A DNA stretch of 64,000 nt from Sinorhizobium sp. RAC02 (GTDB lineage: Bacteria; Pseudomonadota; Alphaproteobacteria; Rhizobiales; Rhizobiaceae): the NCBI RefSeq assembly GCF_001713395.1, contig NZ_CP016450.1:1054001-1118000 (forward strand), in the 5' to 3' direction. Both the position numbers and the translations under genes were made by a program. The first letter of the stretch is position 1. Every line of letters starts with the position of its first letter. Below, piece by piece: positions 43,766 through 54,925 of the stretch. Below the pieces are notes generated by a model. It was given only the letters and a program-made list of their open reading frames with translations. It searched no databases and was not told the DNA's origin.

Positions 43766-45241
43766 ATGCAGGTTATCGAAACGCTCGCTGAAGGGCTGAA
43801 GCGCGAAATCAAGGTCGTCATCCCGGCCAAGGACATGGAAACTCAGCTGAATGAGCGTCTTCAGGACGCCAAGGGCCGTGTCCGCATCAACGGCTTCCGT
43901 CCGGGCAAGGTGCCGTTCGCGCATCTCAAGAAGATGTACGGCAAGTCGATCATGGCTGAACTCGTCAACGAGATCATCCGCGACCGTCCGTCGACGATTC
44001 TCTCCGAGCGCGGCGAAAAGTCCGCTACGCAGCCGGAAATCGCGATGACCGAAGACCAGGCCGAAGCCGAGAAGATCCTCGCCGCCGAAGCCGATTTCGA
44101 GTTCACGCTCTCCTACGAAGTCATCCCGGCAATCGAGCTGAAGGACGCTTCCGGCATCGCCGTCACGCGCGAAGTCGTTGAAATCGATGCTTCGGAAGTC
44201 GACGAGCAGATCCTGAAGATCGCCGAAAGCGCGCGTTCCTACGAAACCAAGAAGGGCAAGGCCGCTGACGGCGACCGCGTCACGATCGATTACCTCGGCA
44301 AGGTCGACGGCGAAGCCTTCGACGGCGGCAAGGACGAAGACGCAGAACTCGTCATCGGCTCCAACCGCTTCATCCCGGGCTTCGAAGAGCAGCTCATCGG
44401 CCTGAAGGCTGGCGACGAGAAGGTCATCACCGTGACCTTCCCGACGGAATACCCGGCCGCAAACCTCGCCGGCAAGGAAGCCACCTTCGACATCAACGTC
44501 AAGGACGTCGCCGCTCCGGCTGAAGTCGAGATCAACGACGAGCTGGCCAAGAAGCTCGGCCTCGAATCGGCTGACAAGCTGCGCGAAATCGTCCGCGGCC
44601 AGATCGAAAGCCAGTACGGCTCGGTCACCCGCCAGAAGGTCAAGCGTCAGATCCTCGACCAGCTCGACGAGATGTACAAGTTCGACACGCCGGAGCGCCT
44701 GGTCGACGCCGAATTCGAAAACATCTGGCGCCAGATCAACACGGACCTCCAGCAGTCCGGCAAGACTTTTGCTGACGAAGACACCACGGAAGAGGCAGCC
44801 CGCGAAGAATATCGCAAGCTCGCTGAACGCCGCGTCCGTCTCGGCCTCGTTCTCTCGGAAATCGGCGAAAAGGCCGGCGTCCAGGTGAGCGACGATGAAA
44901 TGCAGCGCTCGCTCTATGAGCAGCTGCGCCAGTTCCCGGGTCAGGAAAAGCAGATCCTCGAATACTTCCAGAAGACCCCGGGTGCCGCCGCATCGCTGCG
45001 CGCCCCGCTCTTCGAAGAGAAGGTCGTCGATCACCTGCTCAGCGAAATCAAGGTTACGGACAAGACCGTTTCCAAGGACGAGCTGATGGCTGAAGACGAA
45101 GAGGGTTCCGACAAGGAAACCAAGAAGGCTGCGCCGAAGAAGAAGGCTGCTGCCAAGGCTGACGCTGCGGAAGGCGAAGACGCCGCTCCGAAGAAGAAGG
45201 CCCCGGCCAAGAAAAAGGCCGCTGAAGGCGACGCCGAGTAA
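43766..45241 (+). CDS. tig: trigger factor (ribosome-associated chaperone, peptidyl-prolyl isomerase)
   Basis: 491 residues. The N-terminal ribosome-binding domain has the signature [17 protein letters not shown] near residue 45. A central FKBP-type PPIase domain (about 155-245, [13 protein letters not shown]) and a long helical C-terminal chaperone domain follow, ending in a Lys/Ala-rich tail from about 445. The start is ATG 43766 with AAAGG upstream; an in-frame TTG at 43760 is less likely. The tail is longer than in E. coli. A strong terminator follows. Confidence 0.96.
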   Translation: MQVIETLAEGLKREIKVVIPAKDMETQLNERLQDAKGRVRINGFRPGKVPFAHLKKMYGKSIMAELVNEIIRDRPSTILSERGEKSATQPEIAMTEDQAEAEKILAAEADFEFTLSYEVIPAIELKDASGIAVTREVVEIDASEVDEQILKIAESARSYETKKGKAADGDRVTIDYLGKVDGEAFDGGKDEDAELVIGSNRFIPGFEEQLIGLKAGDEKVITVTFPTEYPAANLAGKEATFDINVKDVAAPAEVEINDELAKKLGLESADKLREIVRGQIESQYGSVTRQKVKRQILDQLDEMYKFDTPERLVDAEFENIWRQINTDLQQSGKTFADEDTTEEAAREEYRKLAERRVRLGLVLSEIGEKAGVQVSDDEMQRSLYEQLRQFPGQEKQILEYFQKTPGAAASLRAPLFEEKVVDHLLSEIKVTDKTVSKDELMAEDEEGSDKETKKAAPKKKAAAKADAAEGEDAAPKKKAPAKKKAAEGDAE

Positions 45242-45265
45242 TCGGTTCGACCCCATCGAATACGG

Positions 45266-45298
45266 AAAGGCCGCCCATCGGGCGGCCTTTTTTGTTTT
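45266..45298 (+). terminator. intrinsic terminator after tig
   Basis: A perfect 11-bp stem, AAAGGCCGCCC (45266-45276) with GGGCGGCCTTT (45280-45290), has a 3-nt loop and a T-rich tail. Confidence 0.92.
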
Positions 45299-45443
45299 GC
45301 TGCGTCGGGTAGGGCCGTGCCTCGATGCCTTTTCGCGCGTTCATGGCGATGACCGTCCGGTTAACGGATATGGTGAACCAATCTTAAACACTTTGTCGAT
45401 AGCGTGGTTTCTTAGAATTTGGTGCAGGCGTTTGGGGCGTCCA

Positions 45444-46571
45444 TTGATCGTTCATGCTTTTCTCCGATGGGTCGAGACCGCGCGGGCAGCCGACAGGGCG
45501 AAGGCGGCCAGTGTGTTGGCAAGGGCTTACGCACGCGCCCGTATCGCTGTCGAAGACAGGCGCGCCGCTGAAATGGCGATGATCTTCCTGCTCGACGATC
45601 CGGCGCCGAAAGTGCGGCTGGCGCTTGCCGAAGCACTCGCCGAGTGCGGGGATGCCCCGCGCGCCGTCATCCTGCCGCTTGCCGAAGATCAACCGGAAAT
45701 CGCCGCGCACATCATTCTTTGTTCGTCTCTGCTTACGGATACCGATCTCGTCGATCTCGCCGCCAGGGGGAGTGACGTGACGCGCATGCTGGTGGCAAAC
45801 CGCGTCTATGTCTCCCGACCGGTATGTGCCGCGCTTGCCGAAATCGGCGAAGTACCGGACGTGCTGGCATTGCTGGAGAACGAGGGGGCAGTGCTGTCGC
45901 GCCGCAGCCTAGCGCGCATTGCCGACCGTCTCGGGCACGATGCGGACATCCGTGCGCGGCTGCTTGACCGTGAAGACCTGCCGAGTGATGCGCGCCATGC
46001 GCTTGTCGAGAAGGTCGGCACGGCCCTGGCCGGCTTCGGGCTTATCCAGGCGGCGGTTGGAACGAGCCGCGTCGAGCGTATTACACGCGAAGCCTGCGAC
46101 ATCGCAACGATCGGCATGGTGGCGGAGGTGACGTCGGCCGAAATGCCGGCCCTCATCGAGCATCTGCGCCTCACCGCGCGCCTGACGCCAGTCTTTCTCA
46201 TGCATGCGCTGTGCACGGGACGGGTGGAGTTTTTTGCCGCCGCGATTACCAATCTGTCCGGGCAGGCGGAACGGCGGGTACGTTCCATTCTCTCCGACGG
46301 TCGCGAGGCTGCGGTGCGCGCACTGTACGAGGCCGCAGGCCTTGGCCGGGATATCAGCGTACTGTTTTCCGAGGCGACGATGCTGTGGCGGTGTGAGGCC
46401 AAGGGCGGCGACGGCCTGCTTTCGGTCTCCGAGCGCCTGCTGTCCAGCGCCCGCGCTGCAGGCAACACGTCCTGCCAGTCGATGCTGGAGCTGGTCGAGC
46501 GACTGGCGATTGCCGAGCAACGCCAGACGGCGCGCAGCTACGCCGTCATCGCCACGCGCGAAGCGGCATGA
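45444..46571 (+). CDS. DUF2336 domain protein
   Basis: About 375 residues, all helical, with HEAT-like repeats (LLDDPAPKVRLALAEALAEC is a clear unit), recognised as DUF2336, a family frequent in alphaproteobacteria with no firm function. TTG 45444 (reads IVHAFLRWVETARAADRAKA) is chosen because similarity starts there and GGGGCG lies just upstream. No ATG fits. The last third (HLRLTARLTPVFLMHALCTG) is also typical. Convergent with the next gene, 3 bp between stops. Confidence 0.78.
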   Translation: MIVHAFLRWVETARAADRAKAASVLARAYARARIAVEDRRAAEMAMIFLLDDPAPKVRLALAEALAECGDAPRAVILPLAEDQPEIAAHIILCSSLLTDTDLVDLAARGSDVTRMLVANRVYVSRPVCAALAEIGEVPDVLALLENEGAVLSRRSLARIADRLGHDADIRARLLDREDLPSDARHALVEKVGTALAGFGLIQAAVGTSRVERITREACDIATIGMVAEVTSAEMPALIEHLRLTARLTPVFLMHALCTGRVEFFAAAITNLSGQAERRVRSILSDGREAAVRALYEAAGLGRDISVLFSEATMLWRCEAKGGDGLLSVSERLLSSARAAGNTSCQSMLELVERLAIAEQRQTARSYAVIATREAA

Positions 46572-46574
46572 ACC

Positions 46575-47006
46575 TCATTTGGTGAAGCGTTTTACCACCC
46601 AAGAGTAACCATCCTCGGCGTAGCGCACAGGCGTGGTCACGGCGGCCTTCAGGGCCGCTTTGTCAGGAATGGCCTTTTTCACGAAGTTCAGCGTGCGGGT
46701 CGCCAAGCCTTCTTTGGCTTCCGCAGTTTCGGCCGGTACCGGAACCTCTGTGGCGGCAAGGGTATCTGCCGGCGTTGCATCGGGCGCGGGCTTTGCCACA
46801 TCGGCGGTGATACGATCACCAGAACTCTCGCACACGGCGACGATCACCGGATAGTTCTTGTTCTGGTGGCGATTGATATAGGTTTCGGCCTGCGCATCGC
46901 AGAGCGACACGGTCTGCCAGCTGCGGTCGACCGTGTCGATGTAATGGCACTGGGTCGCGCTGTCGTCGCAACCCATGATCGTCATGACGATGAGCGCAGC
47001 TTTCAT
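46575..47006 (-). CDS. hypothetical protein with a hydrophobic N-terminus
   Basis: 143 residues. A short hydrophobic start (MKAALIVMTIMGC), then several cysteines (MGCDDSATQCHYI and later SLCDAQAE, VCESSGD), an Ala/Pro-rich linker and a basic C-terminus. The N-terminus could be a weak signal sequence. I do not recognise the fold. It lies between DUF2336 and parE on the same strand as parE and may be co-transcribed with it, although a hairpin lies between. Confidence 0.6.
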   Translation of the reverse strand: MKAALIVMTIMGCDDSATQCHYIDTVDRSWQTVSLCDAQAETYINRHQNKNYPVIVAVCESSGDRITADVAKPAPDATPADTLAATEVPVPAETAEAKEGLATRTLNFVKKAIPDKAALKAAVTTPVRYAEDGYSWVVKRFTK

Positions 47007-47045
47007 GGCCGTCCTTTCCGCCTTCGTTCCTGCCGGTTAGAAGCC

Positions 47046-47076
47046 GGCTTTGCCGCGAAAATAAGGCGGCAAAGCC
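47046..47076 (-). terminator. hairpin directly after parE
   Basis: A perfect 11-bp stem, GGCTTTGCCGC (47046-47056) with GCGGCAAAGCC (47066-47076), has a 9-nt loop and ends one base from the parE stop. The T-tract on the minus strand is poor, so the terminator call is moderate. Confidence 0.55.
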
Positions 47077-49134
47077 TCAGATATCAAGGTTGTCGGCGAA
47101 GACCGCACGCTCCTGGATGAAGCGGAAGCGGGCTTCCGGTTTGGTGCCCATCAGGTCGTCCACGGCCGTGCGCGTGCCCTCGAAATCCACGTCGTCGATG
47201 GCGACCTTGAGCAGCGTGCGCTTCTTCGGGTCCATCGTGGTTTCCTTGAGCTGCGCCGGCAGCATTTCGCCAAGGCCTTTGAAACGCCCGATCTCCACCT
47301 TGCCACGGCTGTTGAACTCGGTGCGCATCAACTCCTCGCGGTGCCCGTCGTCACGTGCATAGAGCGTCTTGCCGCCTTGGCTGAGGCGATAGAGCGGCGG
47401 CACGGCGAGGAAGAGGTGGCCGCCGCGGATGAGGTCCGGCATTTCCTTGTAGAAGAAGGTGATGAGCAACGAGGCGATGTGCGCGCCGTCGACGTCGGCA
47501 TCGGTCATGACGACGACGCGCTCGTAGCGCAGGTCCTCTTCGCGGTATTTCGAGCGGGTACCACAGCCGAGCGCCTGTATCAGATCGGAAATCTGCTGGT
47601 TGGCGCTGAGCTTTTCGCGGCCGGCGCTGGCGACGTTGAGAATCTTGCCACGCAGCGGGAGAATGGCCTGGTTGGCACGGTTGCGTGCCTGTTTTGCCGA
47701 GCCACCGGCCGAATCACCCTCGACGATGAAGAGTTCGGCGCCTTCGGCGGAGTTCTGCGAGCAGTCGGCGAGTTTGCCGGGCAGGCGGAGCTTGCGCACC
47801 GCCGTCTTGCGGCTGACTTCCTTCTCCTTGCGGCGACGCAGGCGCTCTTCCGCGCGTTCAATCACCCATTCGAGCAGCTTTGCCGCTTCACCCGGATTGT
47901 CGGCGAGGTAGTGGTCGAAGGGGTCGCGCAGCGCATTCTCGACGATGCGCTGGGCTTCGACGGAGGCAAGCTTGTCCTTGGTCTGGCCGACGAATTCCGG
48001 CTCGCGGATGAAGACGGAGAGCATGCCGACGGCCGAGATCATCACGTCGTCGGTGGTGATGCCCGCCGCCCGCTTGTTCTGTGTCAGTTCGGCGTAGTTC
48101 TTCAGGCCCTTGGTGAGCGCAATGCGCAGACCGGCCTCGTGCGTGCCGCCGTCAGCCGTCGGGATCGTGTTGCAATAGGAATGGATCAGCGAATCGCCAC
48201 CATACCAGGTGACTGCCCATTCGAGCGAACCGTGGCCGCCCGACTTTTCGCTCTTGCCGGCAAAAATCTCGCGGGTGACGGTGTAGTCCTTGCCAAGCGT
48301 TGCCTGGAGATAGTCCTTCAGGCCGCCGGGGAAATGGAAGACGGCCTTTTCCGGTGTTTCAGAGCCTTCCGGCAGCAGTGACGGATCGCAGCTCCAGCGG
48401 ATTTCGACACCGCCGAAAAGATAGGCTTTCGAGCGGGCCATGCGGAAGACGCGGCCGGGATCGAAACGGGCATGCGCGCCGAAGATTTCCGGGTCGGGAT
48501 GGAAGCGCACCTTCGTGCCGCGACGGTTGTGCACGTCGCCAAGCTCTTCCAGGCCGCCGACCGGCTTGCCGCGCGAAAAACGCTGGCGGTAGAGTTTCTT
48601 GTTGCGGGCGACCTCGACCTCGAGATGGTCGGACAGCGCATTGACCACCGAGACGCCGACGCCGTGCAGGCCGCCCGAGGTCTCGTAGGCCTTGCCGTCG
48701 AACTTGCCGCCGGCGTGCAGTACGGTGAGGATGACTTCGAGCGTCGACTTGCCCGGCATCTGCGGGTGGTTCTCCACCGGGATGCCGCGGCCGTTGTCGG
48801 TGACCGTCAAAAAGCCTTCGGCGTCGAGGTTGACGTCGATGAAGTTGGCATGGCCGGCAACCGCTTCGTCCATAGAGTTGTCGATGACTTCGGCGAACAG
48901 GTGGTGCAGCGCCTTCTCATCCGTGCCGCCGATATACATGCCGGGGCGCATGCGCACGGGCTCGAGGCCTTCGAGCACGCGGATCGCCGAGGCATCGTAG
49001 CCGCCCGAGCCTTCGCTGATGGGCTGCCGTGGCTCGCGTGCAGGCGCGGTCACCGTCGGCGTTTCGGCCGGAGCGGCAGGCTGCTTGGCGGGCGTGGAGG
49101 GTATATTGGCGAAAAGATCGTTGTCGTCTTGCAT
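47077..49134 (-). CDS. parE: DNA topoisomerase IV subunit B
   Basis: About 685 residues. The GHKL ATPase domain is shown by EVIDNSMDEAVAGHA, DNGRGIPVENHP and SGGLHGVGVSVVNALS. The Toprim part contains IVEGDSAGGSAKQARNR and later VVMTDADVDGAHI. ParE with ParC decatenates sister chromosomes. The first 60 residues are a Pro/Ala-rich variable tail. ATG 49134 (MQDDNDLFANIP) is chosen; ATG 49212 (MNLFSPNPDPPG) is in frame and possible. GyrB is the main alternative, but the size (GyrB is usually about 800 residues) favours ParE. Confidence 0.9.
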   Translation of the reverse strand: MQDDNDLFANIPSTPAKQPAAPAETPTVTAPAREPRQPISEGSGGYDASAIRVLEGLEPVRMRPGMYIGGTDEKALHHLFAEVIDNSMDEAVAGHANFIDVNLDAEGFLTVTDNGRGIPVENHPQMPGKSTLEVILTVLHAGGKFDGKAYETSGGLHGVGVSVVNALSDHLEVEVARNKKLYRQRFSRGKPVGGLEELGDVHNRRGTKVRFHPDPEIFGAHARFDPGRVFRMARSKAYLFGGVEIRWSCDPSLLPEGSETPEKAVFHFPGGLKDYLQATLGKDYTVTREIFAGKSEKSGGHGSLEWAVTWYGGDSLIHSYCNTIPTADGGTHEAGLRIALTKGLKNYAELTQNKRAAGITTDDVMISAVGMLSVFIREPEFVGQTKDKLASVEAQRIVENALRDPFDHYLADNPGEAAKLLEWVIERAEERLRRRKEKEVSRKTAVRKLRLPGKLADCSQNSAEGAELFIVEGDSAGGSAKQARNRANQAILPLRGKILNVASAGREKLSANQQISDLIQALGCGTRSKYREEDLRYERVVVMTDADVDGAHIASLLITFFYKEMPDLIRGGHLFLAVPPLYRLSQGGKTLYARDDGHREELMRTEFNSRGKVEIGRFKGLGEMLPAQLKETTMDPKKRTLLKVAIDDVDFEGTRTAVDDLMGTKPEARFRFIQERAVFADNLDI

Positions 49135-49440
49135 GGGCTGTTCAGAGTTTGTTCCGTTTGCCAGTTCTCCCGTCGATCCGGGTGGATCGGGGTTTGGCGA
49201 AAATAAGTTCATCGGCGAATCACCAACGACTCTGCCAGATTCCGTGGGGTTTCGCGATGACAGACTGGCGAATAACCGGCTGAATCCGGTCTGCCACCCT
49301 GTCTGATTTTCCGCCGCATCGTGCGACGCCGAGCGATTCCACCCGGCGGCACATGCGCGAAGCCTCGCCAACCGCTTGCCGAGGATTGCGTTGCGCGTGG
49401 GCGGATGGCAAGTATCGCCACCGCAAGGGAGCGCCAGTTC

Positions 49441-50325
49441 ATGCCTCAGTCCACAGTTCATTGCTTTCGCCGGCTGGTTCTGGCGGCGCTGTTCGCCGGA
49501 ATGGCCGTGCAGGACGCGGCCGCACTGACGCTCGATGCCTGGAAGGATGCGCTGTTTACCTATGGCGATGTGGTGGAAACGTCGGATGACGGGGCGCTTC
49601 GCGTTGTCGACTACCAGGAACTGCGCGACATCAACGGCCGCGATCAGGTGCCGGAGCGTCGTGTAAAGGCCGCCTATGTGTCGACGGCGGTAAAGAAAGC
49701 GCAACAGAACGCAACGATCGATACACCGGCAGGGCCGATCGACGTTTCGATGACGGGCAAGGGCGAGGGGGCGGCCTTCAGCGTCATCTTCATCCATGGC
49801 CGCGGCGGCGATCGCCGGCTCGGCAGCAACGACTGGAATTTCGGCGGCAATTTCAACCGGCTGAAGAACCTCGCGGTGCGTGGTGGCGGCGTCTATTATG
49901 CGCCGAGCGTGCCGTCTTTCGATGACGCGGGTGCGGCGCGCGTTTCGGGCCTCATCCTCACCGCCAAGGCGCTCTCGCCGAATGCGCCGGTCATTCTCGC
50001 CTGCGCCTCGATGGGCAGTTTCATCTGCGCCCGCGTCGCGCGCGATCCGGTAGCGGTCAAAAGCCTTGCCGGCATGGTGCTGATGGGTGGCGCGGCGGAT
50101 GGCGACTATGCGAAGACGCCGGCCTTCAAGGCGAAGCTGCCGGTCTATTTCACCCACGGCGACAGCGACAGTGTCTATGCCGCCAATGACCAGATCACCG
50201 TGTTCCGCAAGCTGCGCAAGGCCGGTGTACCGGCGCGCTTCGTGCTGTTCCAGACCGGCGGCCACGGCACGCCCGTGCGCATGACGGACTGGCGGGAAAC
50301 GCTCAACTGGCTGTTTGCGCAATAG
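49441..50325 (+). CDS. secreted alpha/beta hydrolase-like protein
   Basis: 294 residues with a likely signal peptide (LVLAALFAGMAVQDAAALT). An alpha/beta hydrolase core follows: the oxyanion loop IFIHGRGGDRR, the nucleophile elbow ILACASMGSFIC (serine in A-S-M-G) and a late FTHGDSDSV aspartate and GGHGTPV histidine. All three catalytic positions are present. The substrate is unknown. ATG 49441 is taken; longer starts back to 49321 lack similarity. It runs divergently from parE and lies 51 bp before tpiA. Confidence 0.78.
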   Translation: MPQSTVHCFRRLVLAALFAGMAVQDAAALTLDAWKDALFTYGDVVETSDDGALRVVDYQELRDINGRDQVPERRVKAAYVSTAVKKAQQNATIDTPAGPIDVSMTGKGEGAAFSVIFIHGRGGDRRLGSNDWNFGGNFNRLKNLAVRGGGVYYAPSVPSFDDAGAARVSGLILTAKALSPNAPVILACASMGSFICARVARDPVAVKSLAGMVLMGGAADGDYAKTPAFKAKLPVYFTHGDSDSVYAANDQITVFRKLRKAGVPARFVLFQTGGHGTPVRMTDWRETLNWLFAQ

Positions 50326-50376
50326 GCTTCGATTTGCTACGCCGCAAGCGACCGATTTTATGGATAGGGAGGCCTC

Positions 50377-51147
50377 ATGACACCGGACGTAACCCCGCTT
50401 GTTGCCGGGAACTGGAAGATGAACGGCACGCGTGCATCGCTCGACCAGATCAAGGCGATGGCCGAAGGCGTGAAGGGGCCGCTCTCTGAGAAGGTCGAGG
50501 CGCTGATCTGCCCGCCGGCGACGCTGCTCTATGTGGCGACCGCACTCTGCGACGACAGCCCGCTTCTGATCGGTGCGCAGGACTGCCATGAAAAGGCATC
50601 CGGCGCGCACACGGGTGACGTTTCGGCGGAAATGATCGCCGACTGCTTCGGCACCCACGTCATCGTGGGGCATTCCGAGCGCCGCACCGACCACAAGGAA
50701 AGCGATGCACTGATCCGTGCCAAGGCCGAGATCGCCCACGAAAACGACCTCGTCGCCATCGTCTGCATCGGCGAAACCGGGGACGAGCGCAAGGACGGCA
50801 AGACGCTGGACGTGCTGAAGACCCAGCTTGACGGCTCCGTGCCGGACGCCGCGACGGCGGAAAACACCGTCATCGCCTATGAACCGGTCTGGGCGATCGG
50901 CACGGGTCTGACGCCGACGGCGGCAGACGTGGAAGAGGCGCACGCCTTCATGCGCGCCGAACTGACGGCCCGTTTTGCCGGCGAGGGCGCCAAGATGCGC
51001 ATTCTCTATGGCGGCTCGGTAAAGCCCGGCAACGCCAGGGAGCTGATGGGGGTCGCCAATGTCGATGGCGCGCTGATCGGCGGCGCAAGCTTGAAATCGG
51101 ACGACTTCCTTGCCATCTACCGGGCATACGAAGAGCTCACAGCCTGA
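50377..51147 (+). CDS. tpiA: triose-phosphate isomerase
   Basis: 256 residues of the TIM-barrel enzyme interconverting glyceraldehyde-3-phosphate and dihydroxyacetone phosphate. GNWKMNG carries the catalytic lysine, VIVGHSERR the histidine and [12 protein letters not shown] the glutamate; [12 protein letters not shown] binds phosphate. The start is ATG 50377 with GGGAGG upstream. secG and pyrG follow on the same strand. Confidence 0.97.
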   Translation: MTPDVTPLVAGNWKMNGTRASLDQIKAMAEGVKGPLSEKVEALICPPATLLYVATALCDDSPLLIGAQDCHEKASGAHTGDVSAEMIADCFGTHVIVGHSERRTDHKESDALIRAKAEIAHENDLVAIVCIGETGDERKDGKTLDVLKTQLDGSVPDAATAENTVIAYEPVWAIGTGLTPTAADVEEAHAFMRAELTARFAGEGAKMRILYGGSVKPGNARELMGVANVDGALIGGASLKSDDFLAIYRAYEELTA

Positions 51148-51269
51148 AGCTTGTTTCGCCTGCCTGCAAAAGGGCAGGTGGATTGACTGGTAGGGCTTGG
51201 AATGGTGCGCGGCTTGGTATATTGAGCCGCAAACCTGAAATTTGGGCCGTCTGGCCGGGATCCTGAAAC

Positions 51270-51755
51270 ATGCAGACCATTTTGCTCGTCATCTATCTCA
51301 TGGTCGTCGTCGCGCTGATCGGCGTCGTGCTGATCCAGCGCTCTGAAGGCGGCGGCCTCGGCATCGGCGGCGGCTCCGGCTTCATGTCGGCGCGCGGCAC
51401 GGCCAATGCCCTGACGCGCACCACGGCCATCCTCGCCACGCTGTTCTTCGTTCTGGCGCTTGGTATGGGCATCATCGCACGCTACGAGACGCAGCCGACC
51501 GACATTCTCGACCGTATCCCGGGCACGACCGGCACGGGCGGCGTTCTTGACGCGCTCGGCGGCGGCGAACAGAGCCAGGGCACGCAGAACAACCAGACGC
51601 CTGCGACGACCGGCACCGACGCCGTTCCGACCGAAGGTGGCGCGGCAACCGGAACCGGCACCGGCACTGGCAATACGCCCACCACGACCGGCACCGGTAC
51701 GACGGGCGGCGCAACGGGCACGGAACAGAATTCCGGCGTCCCGAGCGGCCAGTAA
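51270..51755 (+). CDS. secG: preprotein translocase subunit SecG
   Basis: 161 residues. Two membrane helices (TILLVIYLMVVVALIGVVLI and TTAILATLFFVLALGMGIIA) joined by SEGGGLGIGGGSGFMSARGTA are the SecG signature. A long low-complexity tail rich in Thr, Gly and Asn (about 95-160) makes it longer than the E. coli protein. It is the small subunit of SecYEG. It is placed between tpiA and pyrG, common in alphaproteobacteria. Confidence 0.93.
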   Translation: MQTILLVIYLMVVVALIGVVLIQRSEGGGLGIGGGSGFMSARGTANALTRTTAILATLFFVLALGMGIIARYETQPTDILDRIPGTTGTGGVLDALGGGEQSQGTQNNQTPATTGTDAVPTEGGAATGTGTGTGNTPTTTGTGTTGGATGTEQNSGVPSGQ

Positions 51756-51779
51756 GCTGCAAGGACTAAAAGACAAACC

Positions 51780-51813
51780 GGCCGGTTGGCGAAACCCAAC
51801 CGGCCTTCTTCTT
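51780..51813 (+). terminator. intrinsic terminator after secG
   Basis: A 10-bp stem, GGCCGGTTGG (51780-51789) with CCAACCGGCC (51796-51805), is followed by a T-rich tail. Confidence 0.75.
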
Positions 51814-51819
51814 GTGTAA

Positions 51820-53532
<1,713 letters not shown>

Positions 53533-53550
53533 GGCAATCCATTCAAAATG

Positions 53551-53584
53551 AAAAAGCCCGGCATCTCTGCCGGGCTTTTTTGTT
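53551..53584. terminator. bidirectional terminator pyrG / MFS
   Basis: A 13-bp stem, AAAAAGCCCGGCA (53551-53563) with TGCCGGGCTTTTT (53568-53580), has a 4-nt loop. It carries a T-run on both strands. Confidence 0.92.
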
Positions 53585-54807
53585 TATTCAGCGGCTTGCA
53601 CCAGCGGGCAGACCCCGTCATCGCAATCCTCGCCGGCAAGTACGCGCTGGCCAAGCCCGATGGTGAGGACGGCGCCGAGGCCGGCGGCGACGGAGACCCA
53701 GAAGCCGTTCTGCGCGCCGAAGTTATCGACCGCCCAGCCGGCGACGAAGGCGCCCAGGGCCATGCCGATGCCGATGCCGGTGGTGACCCAGGTGACGCCC
53801 TCGGTCAGCATGCTTTCCGGCACGCGACGCTCGACGATGCCGAAGGCGGTGATGAAGGTCGGCGAGATGGCGACACCGCTGAGGAAGACTGCGATTGCGA
53901 GCATAGGAACCGTGCCTGCGAAGGGCAGGGGCAGCGCAGTCAGCGCCAGGATGGCGACGGCGATCATCAATTGCTTCTGGAGTGCCATCTTCGGGTTCAG
54001 GGCGCCCAGGATGAGGCCAACGACGAAGGAGCCGACGGCGTAGACGCCGATGACGAGGCTGGCGGCATTCGGTTGGCCGAGTTCCTTGGTGATCGCCACT
54101 GCGCTGACTTCCGCCGTTGCGAAGGTGGAGCCGACGAAAATGAGGGCGAGCGTAATGATCTGTACGGGGCGGAGACGGATCGCCGATTTCTGTGGCGTGC
54201 TGCCGGCGACATGGCGGACCGCCGGTTGGGTGGAGCGCTGCAGCACGAAGGCGAGCGTGCCGATGGCGAGGAAGGCGGTGCTGATCAGCATGCCGGCTTC
54301 GGGGAAGAGTGCCACGGCGAGACCGACCGACAGCGAGGCGCCGGCAATGTAGACCAGTTCATCGGCCGCCGATTCGAAGGCGAAGGCGGTGTTGAGTTCC
54401 GGGCGATCGCGGAAAATGTCGCTCCAGCGGGCGCGCAGCATGGCGGGCATGCTGGGCATGGCGGCGGCGAGGAAGGCGGAGACGAAGAGCGTCCAGACGG
54501 GCCAACCCTGGTTGGTGCCGATGATCAGCGCCAGGAAGGCGATGACGGCGATGATGGTCGCCGGTGTCAGCACGGCCGCCTGGCCGTAGCGATCGACGAG
54601 GCGGGAGACCTGCGGCGAGATCAGTGCGTTGGTCAGCGCGAAGGTGGCGGACACGGCGCCGGCGAGCCAGTACTCACCGTGGGTCTGCGACAGCATGGCG
54701 ACGATGCCGATCGGCGCCATGGCGATGGGAAGGCGTGCGAGGAAACCGGCGGCGGAAAAGCCTTTCGTTCCGGGCACGCTGAAAATCTCTTTGTACGGGT
54801 TGGCCAT
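53584..54807 (-). CDS. MFS transporter
   Basis: 407 residues, about 12 membrane segments, a major facilitator of the drug:H+ or sugar-efflux type (loop 2-3 region around SPQVSRLVDRYGQAAVLTP is the MFS loop-A motif). The C-terminus contains two cysteines (EDCDDGVCPL). The substrate is unknown. ATG 54807 with AGGAGC upstream is the start; the longer frame to 54969 reads through the operators. It is divergent from the TetR gene, with three operator copies between, so it is its likely target. Confidence 0.87.
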   Translation of the reverse strand: MANPYKEIFSVPGTKGFSAAGFLARLPIAMAPIGIVAMLSQTHGEYWLAGAVSATFALTNALISPQVSRLVDRYGQAAVLTPATIIAVIAFLALIIGTNQGWPVWTLFVSAFLAAAMPSMPAMLRARWSDIFRDRPELNTAFAFESAADELVYIAGASLSVGLAVALFPEAGMLISTAFLAIGTLAFVLQRSTQPAVRHVAGSTPQKSAIRLRPVQIITLALIFVGSTFATAEVSAVAITKELGQPNAASLVIGVYAVGSFVVGLILGALNPKMALQKQLMIAVAILALTALPLPFAGTVPMLAIAVFLSGVAISPTFITAFGIVERRVPESMLTEGVTWVTTGIGIGMALGAFVAGWAVDNFGAQNGFWVSVAAGLGAVLTIGLGQRVLAGEDCDDGVCPLVQAAE

Positions 54808-54841
54808 GGCCTGCTCCTGAAAATGAACCGTCCTGCCACTT

Positions 54842-54911
54842 ACATACGTGGCGTATGTCGAAGAGATAGTTGCATACGTGGCGTATGTCAAATAAAATAC
54901 GCGGCGTATGT
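54842..54911. promoter_or_regulatory. three TetR-type operators between the MFS and tetR genes
   Basis: Three 17-bp dyads: ACATACGTGGCGTATGT (54842-54858, perfect), GCATACGTGGCGTATGT (54872-54888) and AAATACGCGGCGTATGT (54895-54911). The right half CGTATGT is identical in all. Starts are 30 and 23 bp apart. The last dyad ends 14 bp before the tetR ATG, so autorepression is likely. Confidence 0.8.
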
Positions 54912-54925
54912 GAAAGGAAAATGCC

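Noticed and set aside
47077..49134. Alternative call of parE as gyrB
   Set aside because: At about 685 residues it is shorter than usual GyrB proteins, so ParE is preferred, although a sequence comparison would be decisive.
49135..50943. Long antisense extension of the parE reading frame (up to 1288 codons)
   Set aside because: The extension runs antisense through the hydrolase gene and much of tpiA, has no similarity and is Arg/His-rich. It is a by-product of high GC content.
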